Source of the DNA: Candidatus Bathyarchaeota archaeon | GTDB taxonomy: Archaea; Thermoproteota; Bathyarchaeia; TCS64 | Length of the DNA: 12,952 nucleotides | Direction: 5' to 3' | NCBI GenBank assembly: GCA_014729945.1 | Contig: WJJC01000165.1 | Location: 1-12,952 of the forward strand | Shown: piece by piece, positions 6,906-12,952 of the stretch | How positions within the stretch are numbered: position 1 is the first letter of the stretch | Layout: each line of letters opens with the position of its first letter | The notes under the pieces: generated by a model | The model's input: only the letters and a program-made list of their open reading frames with translations | Told to the model about the DNA's origin: nothing | The model's database searches: none | Translations under genes and position numbers: made by a program

Positions 6906-8081
6906 TTAGCAGTGTCCTAGAAACCTCTCGGCTTCTCTGCTACGTTTGAATACAATGAAATCATTGTACCCTAGGGCTTCTGCTTTGGTCTGTCTACCAT
7001 TAGCTGTGTGGATTATCATATCGTAGATGCGTTGTCCTACACCGTTTAGACTCTCACTACCATCTAGAATTGTGCCCGCGTTGATATCCATGTTATCAGT
7101 CATTTTATTGAATGTTTTTGGATTTCCCGTGATCTTTATCACTGGTGCGACGGCATGTCCTGTTGTACTTCCCCTCCCACTCGTGAAGCAGACGATCTGA
7201 GCCCCTGCTGCCACCATATGAGTGACGCTGGGGACATCCCATCCGGGGCCATCCATAAGGTAGAGACCAGACTCTGAGGGGGTGTCAAACCTCTCCCAGT
7301 TATTATAAAGCACACCCTGTATTGTTTTGGTTCCGCCTTTACGAACAGCTCCAAGACTCTTCTCTTCTAATGTGGTTAATCCTCCGTCAATGTTTCCTTT
7401 GCTCATCCATCTGCTATCAACACCCATTGCTTTCTGTCGAGCCTCCTGTTTCTCAATAACCTCATAGATGGATTCTGCTACTTCCTCGTTGACTGCTCTA
7501 TTAGCTAGGACATGCTGGGTGCCTATCATCTCTTGAGTCTCACCGAACATCACGGTTCCTCCTTCTTCTATGAGTTTATCCGCTGCTACACCTACAGCTG
7601 GGTTGGCTGCTAGTCCACTTGTTGCGTCGCTCCCTCCGCACTCGATTGCTAGGATGAGTTTGCTAGCTGGGAAGGGTTCTCTTTTAAGTTCTGCTATTTC
7701 TTGTTTCATCTCTTGGAGTATCCTGACTCCTTTTTCGTGGGTTTTCAGGGTTCCCCCTTCTTCTTGTATTGTGATGTTGTGTACTGGTTTTCCACTGGGC
7801 TCAATATGTTCCATAAGGATATCCCCGGTTAGTGTCTCACAGCCCAGCCCCACAATGAGAACACCGGCCACATTAGGGTTAAGAGCTGAACCAGCCAGAT
7901 TATGAACCAACATACTGTCATTTCCACATCCATAGGTCTGGGTTACTGCGACGGCGCCCTCGACTTGTTCCGCTATTTTTTTCGCTGGTTCATAGCTACA
8001 ATCTATGGGGGCTATTACCAGTAAATGGTTTCTTATTCCCACTTTTCCATCTGGTCTCTCGTATCCATAAAACTCTGTCAT
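6906..8081 (-). CDS. UxaA-family dehydratase, large (catalytic C-terminal) subunit
   Basis: This 391-residue protein matches the C-terminal domain of altronate/galactarate dehydratases and of sulfolactate sulfo-lyase SuyB. It opens with GYERPDGKVGIRNHLLV, has YGCGND (Cys52) and GLGCET (Cys81), and the strongly conserved ECGGSDATSGLAANPAVG (147-164). The later FTSGRGSTTGHAVAP and NAGTILDG loops are also typical. Such enzymes remove water from a sugar acid to give a 2-keto-3-deoxy acid, or sulfite from (2R)-3-sulfolactate, using a divalent metal; the substrate cannot be read from sequence. The N-terminal SAF domain found fused in bacterial UxaA is a separate gene immediately upstream, with a 4-base ATGA overlap (8078-8081), so the enzyme is probably a two-subunit complex. 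A LarA-family epimerase/racemase lies about 900 bases away on the same strand, suggesting linked 2-hydroxy-acid chemistry. Confidence 0.88.
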   Translation of the reverse strand: MTEFYGYERPDGKVGIRNHLLVIAPIDCSYEPAKKIAEQVEGAVAVTQTYGCGNDSMLVHNLAGSALNPNVAGVLIVGLGCETLTGDILMEHIEPSGKPVHNITIQEEGGTLKTHEKGVRILQEMKQEIAELKREPFPASKLILAIECGGSDATSGLAANPAVGVAADKLIEEGGTVMFGETQEMIGTQHVLANRAVNEEVAESIYEVIEKQEARQKAMGVDSRWMSKGNIDGGLTTLEEKSLGAVRKGGTKTIQGVLYNNWERFDTPSESGLYLMDGPGWDVPSVTHMVAAGAQIVCFTSGRGSTTGHAVAPVIKITGNPKTFNKMTDNMDINAGTILDGSESLNGVGQRIYDMIIHTANGRQTKAEALGYNDFIVFKRSREAERFLGHC

Positions 8082-8395
8082 GATGTTATCCCCTGTACTT
8101 CTTCTCCAGGGGTATGCATCCGTGCACTGTTAGCGTTATGAGTGTGAATCCATTCACCGACTTTGATGGGCTTAGATGCCACCCCGATAACCTCTCCATA
8201 TTTTATTATCTCATCATTCACGGCCAAGTCCTGTAAAGCGATTTTGTGGCCGAAAATAATTCCCTCCACTGGCTTTGTTTTGAGTATTACTTCCCCGTTT
8301 GGGTTTAGCACCTCTATTTCTTCCCCCTTTTCCACGATATCTGTAGTTGTGGCTACGTTATCTTCTGTATCTATCTGGATAGCCTTTTTTGACAT
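8078..8395 (-). CDS. UxaA-family dehydratase, small SAF-domain subunit
   Basis: The 105-residue protein is a stand-alone SAF (UxaA N-terminal) domain. It contains the typical opening in which the N-terminus reads as a small beta-rich domain with 'DNVATTTDIVEKGEEIEV', then FGHKIALQDLAVNDEIIKYGEVIG, and closes with the GEWIHTHN motif (His84 and His86), which is the metal/substrate-binding HxH of this family. SuyA, the small subunit of sulfolactate sulfo-lyase, has the same architecture, so that is the main alternative. The ATG at 8395 is about 28 bases after a TTTAATAAT box on the minus strand (8419-8427), giving a leaderless start. The stop overlaps the start of the large subunit by 4 bases, coupling their translation one to one. 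Confidence 0.88.
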   Translation of the reverse strand: MSKKAIQIDTEDNVATTTDIVEKGEEIEVLNPNGEVILKTKPVEGIIFGHKIALQDLAVNDEIIKYGEVIGVASKPIKVGEWIHTHNANSARMHTPGEEVQGITS

Positions 8396-8418
8396 GTTAA
8401 GAAATAGGGTGATAGGGT

Positions 8419-8427
8419 ATTATTAAA
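8419..8427 (-). promoter_or_regulatory. TATA box for the UxaA-family operon
   Basis: On the minus strand it reads TTTAATAAT, centred about 28 bases before the ATG at 8395, the expected spacing for leaderless initiation. The divergent CPBP promoter lies 15-20 bases away. Confidence 0.45.
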
Positions 8428-8437
8428 GGGCTTTAGA

Positions 8438-8445
8438 GTTATAAC
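8438..8445 (+). promoter_or_regulatory. TATA box for the CPBP protease gene
   Basis: The palindrome GTTATAAC is centred about 33 bases before the ATG at 8474, placing the transcript start at about 8467. Because it is palindromic it could in principle be read in both directions, but the minus-strand gene has a better placed box. Confidence 0.4.
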
Positions 8446-8473
8446 CTGTTAATAGAGTGAACCTATTTTGAAT

Positions 8474-9262
8474 ATGAAAAACCGGGAGCTTTTATTTTTC
8501 TTTATATTAACCTACCTTTTTTCATGGTTTTTCTATAGCCCTTTAGTTTTAACTAACGTGGGTATCTTGGATTACTCTTTTCCCTCTTATTTTACTATTA
8601 TAGCCAGTTTTGGTCCTAGTGTATCAGCTATAATTTTGGTGGCTCAAAAGAATGGTTTATTGAATACATTTAGTTTTCTGGGAAGAAACCTGAAGCCCAG
8701 AGTTGATATTGTATGGTATATCCTTGCATTGATGGGGCCGGGTGTTATAGGTGTGTCATCTGTCTTCTTAGGTTCTTTTATTAGGGGTGTTGCTCCAGAT
8801 TTCCGTTGGTCATCAGGACTCGTTTCTTTTCCTATCGTATTCTTTTTCGTCTTTTTATTTGGTGGTCCTCTTGGTGAGGAGTATGGGTGGCGGGGGTATG
8901 CGTTACCTAGACTTCTTGAGGATCATGGTATGGTTTATTCTAGCCTTATTCTGGGATTGGTTTGGGGCATATGGCATCTTCCCTTATTCTGGATCTCTAA
9001 CACTCCCCAGTCAGAGATACCTTTACTTGGTTTTTTGGCCCAGATAATTGGAACCTCATTCATATACACCTGGATGTACAAGAAGACAGGTGGAAGCATA
9101 ATGATAATGATGGTTTTCCACGCGGCTGGGAATAGCTTCGGCGGCTTAATACCTTTCTTACCTCTATCCCAGACCGGTGGCTCCTTGACAAGTTTCATCG
9201 TGTTCCTTGTTCTGATATGGGTTACAGCGATAATACTTACGTTAATGAGCAAGGGGGATTAA
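8474..9262 (+). CDS. CPBP-family intramembrane glutamic endopeptidase
   Basis: This is a very hydrophobic polytopic membrane protein of 262 residues from the ATG at 8474; a TTG at 8468 would add two residues. Motif 1, GEEYGWRGYALP, gives the catalytic pair Glu135-Glu136 and Arg140. Motif 2, WGIWHLPLF, gives His168. Motif 3, VFHAAGNSF, gives His216 and Asn220. These are the defining residues of the CPBP (CAAX protease and bacteriocin-processing; Rce1-like) family. About seven or eight membrane segments can be seen. Archaeal members have no well established substrate; the eukaryotic relative Rce1 cleaves prenylated proteins. It stands alone between the UxaA operon (divergent) and the LarA-like gene (convergent, stop codons overlapping by 4 bases), and is more T-rich than its neighbours, partly because of its membrane residues. 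No functional link to the neighbours can be shown. Confidence 0.9.
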   Translation: MKNRELLFFFILTYLFSWFFYSPLVLTNVGILDYSFPSYFTIIASFGPSVSAIILVAQKNGLLNTFSFLGRNLKPRVDIVWYILALMGPGVIGVSSVFLGSFIRGVAPDFRWSSGLVSFPIVFFFVFLFGGPLGEEYGWRGYALPRLLEDHGMVYSSLILGLVWGIWHLPLFWISNTPQSEIPLLGFLAQIIGTSFIYTWMYKKTGGSIMIMMVFHAAGNSFGGLIPFLPLSQTGGSLTSFIVFLVLIWVTAIILTLMSKGD

Positions 9263-10509
9263 CTAAAGACCCTGTTAGCTGGTATACAGCTTGTTCCATC
9301 CGGAATCACAGTAACTCTGCTACCTGGTCCATGATAGTTCTCCAGTTCCTCTATAACCTCATCCCATTTCCTGATCCAGATAACCTCATCGGAGGCATAT
9401 CTCCACTCAAAGCTCTTCAACGGGTAATCACCAAAAATTATCATCCTTTTTCCTCTTCTAAGTTTTCTAGCCTCTGGGGTCCATAGACAAGCCCCCACTT
9501 CTTTTCCGTGTCTGTTGAAGAGCCAATGGTTAATATCTCCATTGGGGTCATCGTTGATCATCACCATGGTTCCTTCCTCAGTAACACTGTTATACATGGG
9601 CCACTGGCTGAGATATGGCTCATTCTCACGCATATAGGAACCAGCAACGACGATATCAGCCATAGGGTTTTCCGTTAGATGCCACCGCTTTACGTCTGCA
9701 GCCGCTTTTCGTTGTGTCTTTATAAAGTCCCCCGCGTAAATCTCAATTGGATCCCTCTTTAGGTTCAGTACTGTGTCTATCTTATAGTCCAGTCCAGCCA
9801 TACGGGCGCTTTCCTCAATATCTAATCGCATACGGTTTTCATTGTTATTCAAGTAACCCGTGGTTTCGCATGGAGTCAAACCCGGTCCGAATCCCCCTAC
9901 CTCCCCGTGATTGAACTTTATTGTCTCCATACCAGCTACACCTGGGCTGATCATTTTTCCACCACCGCTAAACCCGGTTAATCGGTGAAACAGCACAGTA
10001 CCTATACCAATTTTGAGGTCACATGCCATTACCTCGCTGTTAACGTATACCGGCGTATCGTAGCTGGTCTCCCCGAGGTAATCCAGCATATCATATGGGT
10101 TATGGTTGTAGACTGCATACTCTGAGACCACATCATCCCCCAGTTTCTTAACGAAATCAGTTCTCCCATAGGTTCCATGTGTTCCAGGTGAGATTATGAA
10201 CCTTATATTATCCTTAGGTATACCAGCTTTACGTAGGGTCTCCAGTATGTATGGTGTATACTGTTTGGTCTTAGTGGGTCTAGTCATATCATCAAAAATG
10301 ATCACGACTTCTTCCGCTTTCTCAGCTAGTTTTTCTAAGGGTTTTTGATTTATGGGGCTATGGATGGCTGCCTTGATACTCTCTGGCTCCAAGGTTGATG
10401 CATCCATGGACGCCACTTTGCAGCTGTGAACTTTCCATTTATCTGGGAATGTTAATGTTAATGGTTTATCCTCATACCAGCAGTGATGAGGAACTTGAAT
10501 ATCTGTCAA
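9259..10509 (-). CDS. LarA-family nickel-dependent 2-hydroxy-acid racemase/epimerase
   Basis: This 416-residue protein belongs to the lactate racemase LarA (DUF2088) family, which interconverts the C2 configuration of 2-hydroxy acids through hydride transfer to a nickel-pincer nucleotide. The spacing of key residues matches LarA exactly: His175, Lys185 (ten residues on, FHRLTGFSGGGK) and His201 (sixteen further on), corresponding to the base His174, the cofactor-binding Lys184 and the nickel ligand His200 of Lactobacillus LarA. The DDMTRPT segment (Arg77) and GTHG (His111) match the remaining substrate/catalytic sites. Family members act on lactate, malate, other hydroxy acids and on sugar acids such as gluconate, so the substrate is open. 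The start is TTG at 10509, immediately after an in-frame stop. The cofactor genes larB, larC and larE are not in this window. The nearby UxaA-family operon on the same strand is a plausible pathway partner. Confidence 0.9.
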   Translation of the reverse strand: MTDIQVPHHCWYEDKPLTLTFPDKWKVHSCKVASMDASTLEPESIKAAIHSPINQKPLEKLAEKAEEVVIIFDDMTRPTKTKQYTPYILETLRKAGIPKDNIRFIISPGTHGTYGRTDFVKKLGDDVVSEYAVYNHNPYDMLDYLGETSYDTPVYVNSEVMACDLKIGIGTVLFHRLTGFSGGGKMISPGVAGMETIKFNHGEVGGFGPGLTPCETTGYLNNNENRMRLDIEESARMAGLDYKIDTVLNLKRDPIEIYAGDFIKTQRKAAADVKRWHLTENPMADIVVAGSYMRENEPYLSQWPMYNSVTEEGTMVMINDDPNGDINHWLFNRHGKEVGACLWTPEARKLRRGKRMIIFGDYPLKSFEWRYASDEVIWIRKWDEVIEELENYHGPGSRVTVIPDGTSCIPANRVFS

Positions 10510-10541
10510 TTATATCAACAGTATCAACTTTGTACACATGG

Positions 10542-10550
10542 ATATAATAT
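10542..10550 (-). promoter_or_regulatory. Near-palindromic TATA box upstream of the LarA-like gene
   Basis: The minus strand reads ATATTATAT, centred about 37 bases before the TTG at 10509, implying a leader of roughly 10 bases. The plus-strand reading ATATAATAT is equally TATA-like, so it may work in both directions. Confidence 0.4.
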
Positions 10551-10592
10551 CTACCCGATTAGAAGATAAATACATGTCCGGGAAGGGCTGTT

Positions 10593-10718
10593 ATGGCATG
10601 TGCAGAGAATAGAGATTATTTGGCTAAAAAGAAATCAAAGATCACTCCAGATCAGGGGGTCAGAAAAAATGATGTGGTAATTTTTTCTATGCAACAAAAT
10701 GTATCCAACAATGTTTAG
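10593..10718 (+). CDS. Possible small protein (41 aa), unrecognised
   Basis: An ATG at 10593 opens a 41-codon frame ending in TAG at 10716-10718. A GGAAGGG (10581-10587) lies 5-6 bases before the ATG, and a GATAAATA box (10565-10572) is centred about 24 bases upstream. The stop overlaps the convergent enolase stop by 4 bases, the same arrangement as the two convergent pairs at 5358-5361 and 9259-9262. The protein is polar, lysine- and asparagine-rich, with one Cys near the start, no signal peptide and no membrane segment. I do not recognise a family. Against it are its short length and T and A runs that could be terminators. It may be no more than 3' untranslated sequence. Confidence 0.25.
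   Translation: MACAENRDYLAKKKSKITPDQGVRKNDVVIFSMQQNVSNNV
10663..10669 (-). terminator. Candidate U-tract terminator after enolase
   Basis: On the minus strand this is a run of six T residues about 46-52 bases after the enolase stop. Oligo-U tracts are sufficient to end transcription in archaea. No strong hairpin precedes it, and it lies inside the candidate small forward frame. Confidence 0.3.
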
Positions 10719-11971
10719 AATAGATTCCGAGGGTAACTTGCCCTCTCCTCCAGCCACTCCTCTATTCGAAGCAACTGATTATACTTGGCAATCCTTTCAC
10801 CGCGACAAGTAGCCCCCGCCTTGATCTGTCCACACTCCAACGCAACGCTAAGGTCAGCCACAAAAGGATCCCCGGTCTCTCCGCTCCGATGACTCGCCAT
10901 AACCCCGTAACCGTTATTTTTGGCCAGTTTGGCAGCTTCAAAAGCCTCAGTAATGGTTCCTATCTGGTTAGCCTTCCATAGAAGAGCATTACACGCTCCC
11001 ATCTCGATTCCCTTCTGAAGTCTTTTTTTATTTGTGACAAAGATATCATCTCCCAGAACCTGTATATCTAGGGTTTTAGTCACTTCTACGAATCCGTCGT
11101 AATCCTCCTCAAACAGGGGATCCTCAATGCTCTTTATAGGGTACTTGGCGATCAGTTCAGAGTAGACATCAATCAAATCACCTGTATCTATCTCTTCACC
11201 CTTAAAATCGTAAACACATTCTTCTTTATAGAAGCTGCTTGCCGCTACATCCATTGCTAATACAGTTTTCTCTTTGTACCCCATTTCCTCTGATGCAGCT
11301 AAAATACTCTCTAAAGCCTCCTCTGGGGTTCTCATGGGTGGACTGAAACCCCCCTCATCTCCCACGTTAATGGAGTTTTTTCCGTAATCCTCCAAGAGTT
11401 TGGACTTTAATTCGTGATAAATCTCTGATCCTATCCTAAGCGCCTCATGGTAACTGGAAGCCCCAGTCGGCGCGATCATAAACTCCTGAAAGTCTAGATC
11501 ATTCCCCGCGTGTTTCCCCCCGTTTATCACATTAAAAAATGGAACCGGTAAAAGACTACAGCCTGGATTCATGTACTCGTATAGCCTTTCGCTTCTACTA
11601 TTTGCGGCCGCCTTAGCCGAGGCGACACTGACTCCCAGTATCGCGTTACCCCCCAACCTAGACTTGTTTTCGGTTCCATCCAGTTCTATCATTATATTAT
11701 CGATACCAGCTTGATCTGTGACATCGAAGCCCTTCAGTTTGGGAGCGATTTCCTCCTCCACGGCTCTAACAGCTTCCTGAACTCCCTTACCGTGAAACCT
11801 TTTACCGCAGTCTCTCTTTTCCACTGCTTCATATATTCCAGTACTCGCTCCACTGGGAACTGCGGCGCGTCCAAAGAAACCATCATCCGTAGTTATCTCA
11901 ACCTCTACAGTGGGGTTACCCCTTGAATCTAATATCTCCCTAGCTTTAATACAATTAATCCTGTTAGCCAT
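10715..11971 (-). CDS. eno: Enolase (phosphopyruvate hydratase)
   Basis: Enolase interconverts 2-phosphoglycerate and phosphoenolpyruvate in glycolysis and gluconeogenesis. From the ATG at 11971 the protein has 418 residues, the normal length; a TTG at 11980 would add three residues and cannot be excluded. It starts with INCIKAREILDSRGNPTVEVE and has the mobile loop Ser40 in PSGASTG, His154 in GGKHAGN, and Glu206 in GDEGGFSP. The magnesium ligands are Asp241 (MDVAASSF), Glu283 (SIEDPLFEED) and Asp308 (LGDDIFVTN). The catalytic Lys333 sits in LLWKANQIGT, where LLLKVNQIGT is usual, and SHRSGETGD spans 360-368. All active-site residues are therefore intact. It lies 36 bases after the small CPHC redoxin gene on the same strand and no convincing promoter is seen in that gap, so it may be the last gene of a redox-enolase operon. 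Confidence 0.95.
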   Translation of the reverse strand: MANRINCIKAREILDSRGNPTVEVEITTDDGFFGRAAVPSGASTGIYEAVEKRDCGKRFHGKGVQEAVRAVEEEIAPKLKGFDVTDQAGIDNIMIELDGTENKSRLGGNAILGVSVASAKAAANSRSERLYEYMNPGCSLLPVPFFNVINGGKHAGNDLDFQEFMIAPTGASSYHEALRIGSEIYHELKSKLLEDYGKNSINVGDEGGFSPPMRTPEEALESILAASEEMGYKEKTVLAMDVAASSFYKEECVYDFKGEEIDTGDLIDVYSELIAKYPIKSIEDPLFEEDYDGFVEVTKTLDIQVLGDDIFVTNKKRLQKGIEMGACNALLWKANQIGTITEAFEAAKLAKNNGYGVMASHRSGETGDPFVADLSVALECGQIKAGATCRGERIAKYNQLLRIEEWLEERASYPRNLF

Positions 11972-12007
11972 GCTACTCAAAAAGAAATTCTAGGACAAAA
12001 AGGGTTT

Positions 12008-12256
12008 CTACTCAAGAGCCTTATCAACATCTTCATTTGTGAAAGGCCAGCCAGAGATTTTTATCTCATCATCAACTACGAGACATGGAACCGCCATTAC
12101 CTGAAGACTCATACCTCTCTTGATTCCCTCCTCAGTATAGGTATTAACTTCCTCGTATTCGAAAGCAGGGTTTTCCTCTTTATATTGTTTAAGAAGTTCC
12201 CTAGCGTGGGGGCAATGTGGACAAACAGGGCTGTAAAACAGTTCTACTTTAGTCAC
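12008..12256 (-). CDS. Small thioredoxin/glutaredoxin-like protein, CPHC active site
   Basis: This 82-residue protein has a single thioredoxin fold. The redox motif Cys12-Pro-His-Cys15 follows a first beta strand (KVELFYSP), and the cis-proline is Pro57 in MAVPCLVVDDE, followed by a closing GW segment. Proteins of this size in archaea act as thioredoxins or glutaredoxin-like carriers that pass electrons from a flavin disulfide reductase to target proteins. An extra Cys58 directly after the cis-Pro is present. The start is a GTG at 12256 that overlaps the stop of the upstream thioredoxin reductase-like gene (GTGA, 12253-12256), so the two are translationally coupled and very likely partners. 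Whether it accepts electrons from this reductase is inferred from the coupling. Confidence 0.88.
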   Translation of the reverse strand: MTKVELFYSPVCPHCPHARELLKQYKEENPAFEYEEVNTYTEEGIKRGMSLQVMAVPCLVVDDEIKISGWPFTNEDVDKALE

Positions 12257-12952
12257 TGTCTATCCAACTGTTTCACATATTTCATGGCGTTTAATGCAGC
12301 TGTTGCACCCATGCCTGTTGCTGTAACAATCTGTAATCCTTTGCAGCAGCAGTCACCTGCGGCGAATATCCCTGGAACGTTTGTCTCTTGTTCTCTATCC
12401 GTTACCACGCACCCGCCTGAATCTGTTGTTACATTCGCGTCTTCCAATATACCCACTGTTGATATCTGCTCAAGGATGATGAAAACTCCATCCAGTTTAA
12501 CTTTATCTCCATTATCCAGTTTAACGTATTCCACAAATTCATCTCCCCCGATCTCGGTAATGTTAACATCCTCAATTAAAACCACTTTGGGGTTTTTCCC
12601 AAGATGCTTTAATTCGGGATAATTTTTACTATATCCATTCTTACCTGGGATAGCGTAGATCTTGGACGCTGTCTCGCTGAGGATCTCAATATCATGCACT
12701 GCTTCATGTCCTGCTCCCACGACTGCCACGATCTTATCCTTAAAGAATGGCCCATCGCAGACACCGCAGTAACTAACGCCTCTACCCTTGAACTCTCCCT
12801 CTCCCTTAATGCTCAGGCTTTTACGACTTATTCCCGAGGCTATAATCAGGGATTTAGCCTGATAGAATCCCCCGGAACGGGTGCTGAGCATTTTCAATTC
12901 CCCTAGATCACTAATACCGATAACCGTCTCTTTCTTGAACTCGACTCCAAAC
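12253..12952 (-). CDS. Thioredoxin reductase-like flavoprotein (N-terminus outside window)
   Basis: About 232 residues are visible; the frame stays open to the window edge, so the N-terminal FAD-binding GxGxxG strand lies outside. The redox-active disulfide is CGVC (codons at 12757-12768) in SYCGVCDGPFF, where CATC is usual. A second Rossmann signature GAGHEA follows, then the FAD-contacting NVPGIFAAGD and the closing helix ALNAMKYV. The segment after the second Rossmann strand reads YAIPGKNGYSKN instead of the HRRxxxR that binds the 2'-phosphate of NADPH, so NADPH is unlikely to be the donor; NADH or reduced F420 are candidates, as in some archaeal thioredoxin reductases. The GD motif is followed by three successive cysteines (codons at 12343-12351), which is unusual. 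It is coupled to the CPHC redoxin gene downstream by a 4-base overlap. Confidence 0.87.
   Translation of the reverse strand, partial: FGVEFKKETVIGISDLGELKMLSTRSGGFYQAKSLIIASGISRKSLSIKGEGEFKGRGVSYCGVCDGPFFKDKIVAVVGAGHEAVHDIEILSETASKIYAIPGKNGYSKNYPELKHLGKNPKVVLIEDVNITEIGGDEFVEYVKLDNGDKVKLDGVFIILEQISTVGILEDANVTTDSGGCVVTDREQETNVPGIFAAGDCCCKGLQIVTATGMGATAALNAMKYVKQLDRQ

Noticed and set aside
6906..8395. Naming the dehydratase as sulfolactate sulfo-lyase SuyAB or altronate dehydratase outright
   Set aside because: The two-subunit architecture fits both, and no sulfonate or uronate pathway gene in the window decides between them.
12185..12622. A 145-codon plus-strand frame over the redoxin and reductase genes
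   Set aside because: It is antisense to two conserved redox proteins; no recognisable domain.
1..12952. CRISPR arrays, tRNA or rRNA genes, transposases, integrases or attachment sites
   Set aside because: Reading both strands gave no regularly spaced repeats, no recognisable RNA gene sequences and no mobile-element proteins; the gene-free gaps are all short.

Overview
The window reads as part of an archaeal chromosome. It carries an archaeal-type mevalonate entry cluster (HMG-CoA synthase, a thiolase-family protein, and a DUF35 zinc-ribbon/OB protein). It also has an archaeal/eukaryotic-style dimeric glycyl-tRNA synthetase, an archaeal stand-alone CinA-type MoCF domain protein, and an archaeal enolase. 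Most genes start 25-40 bases after an archaeal TATA box (box A), several with almost no leader. The ferritin-like diiron protein, the F420/NAD(P)H-type thiol redox pair, the LarA family nickel enzyme and the UxaA family dehydratase suggest an anaerobe. The phylum cannot be fixed from this sequence alone. No rRNA, tRNA, CRISPR array, insertion sequence or integration site is visible, and the gene density is high throughout.

Layout. Positions 1-1124 (+): the 3' end of a probable Gfo/Idh/MocA dehydrogenase followed 2 bases later by a DUF362 protein. Positions 1221-3783 (+): HMG-CoA synthase, thiolase homologue and DUF35 protein, with 4-base and 1-base overlaps, so one translationally coupled operon. 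Positions 3832-5361 (+): glycyl-tRNA synthetase from its own promoter. Positions 5358-6194 (-): CinA-like protein, converging on glyS with a 4-base stop overlap. Positions 6285-6752 (+): ferritin-like/rubrerythrin-type protein, divergent from the CinA gene. Positions 6906-8395 (-): a two-gene operon encoding a split UxaA/altronate-dehydratase family enzyme (large subunit and SAF subunit). Positions 8474-9262 (+): CPBP-family membrane protease. Positions 9259-10509 (-): LarA-family nickel-pincer racemase/epimerase. Positions 10715-12952 (-): enolase, a small CPHC thioredoxin/glutaredoxin and the C-terminal two thirds of a thioredoxin reductase-like flavoprotein running off the window, probably transcribed in the order reductase, redoxin, enolase.

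How the genes work together. In archaea the thiolase, HMG-CoA synthase and DUF35 protein form one complex that makes HMG-CoA for isoprenoid lipids. Here the synthase keeps its catalytic Glu, Cys and His. The thiolase partner, however, has lost every residue expected to do thiolase chemistry (Ser for the nucleophilic Cys, Gln-Asp-Asp for His-Asp-Cys, Arg-Gly-Asn for x-Gly-His) while keeping the fold signatures and an open frame. This is the most remarkable observation: either a scaffold-only pseudo-thiolase or a repurposed enzyme. The split UxaA dehydratase and the LarA homologue nearby suggest an epimerase plus dehydratase route for a sugar acid or other 2-hydroxy acid. The redox pair (TrxR-like and CPHC protein) is translationally coupled; the reductase lacks the usual NADPH 2'-phosphate motif and carries a Cys-Cys-Cys run beside the FAD-binding GD motif.
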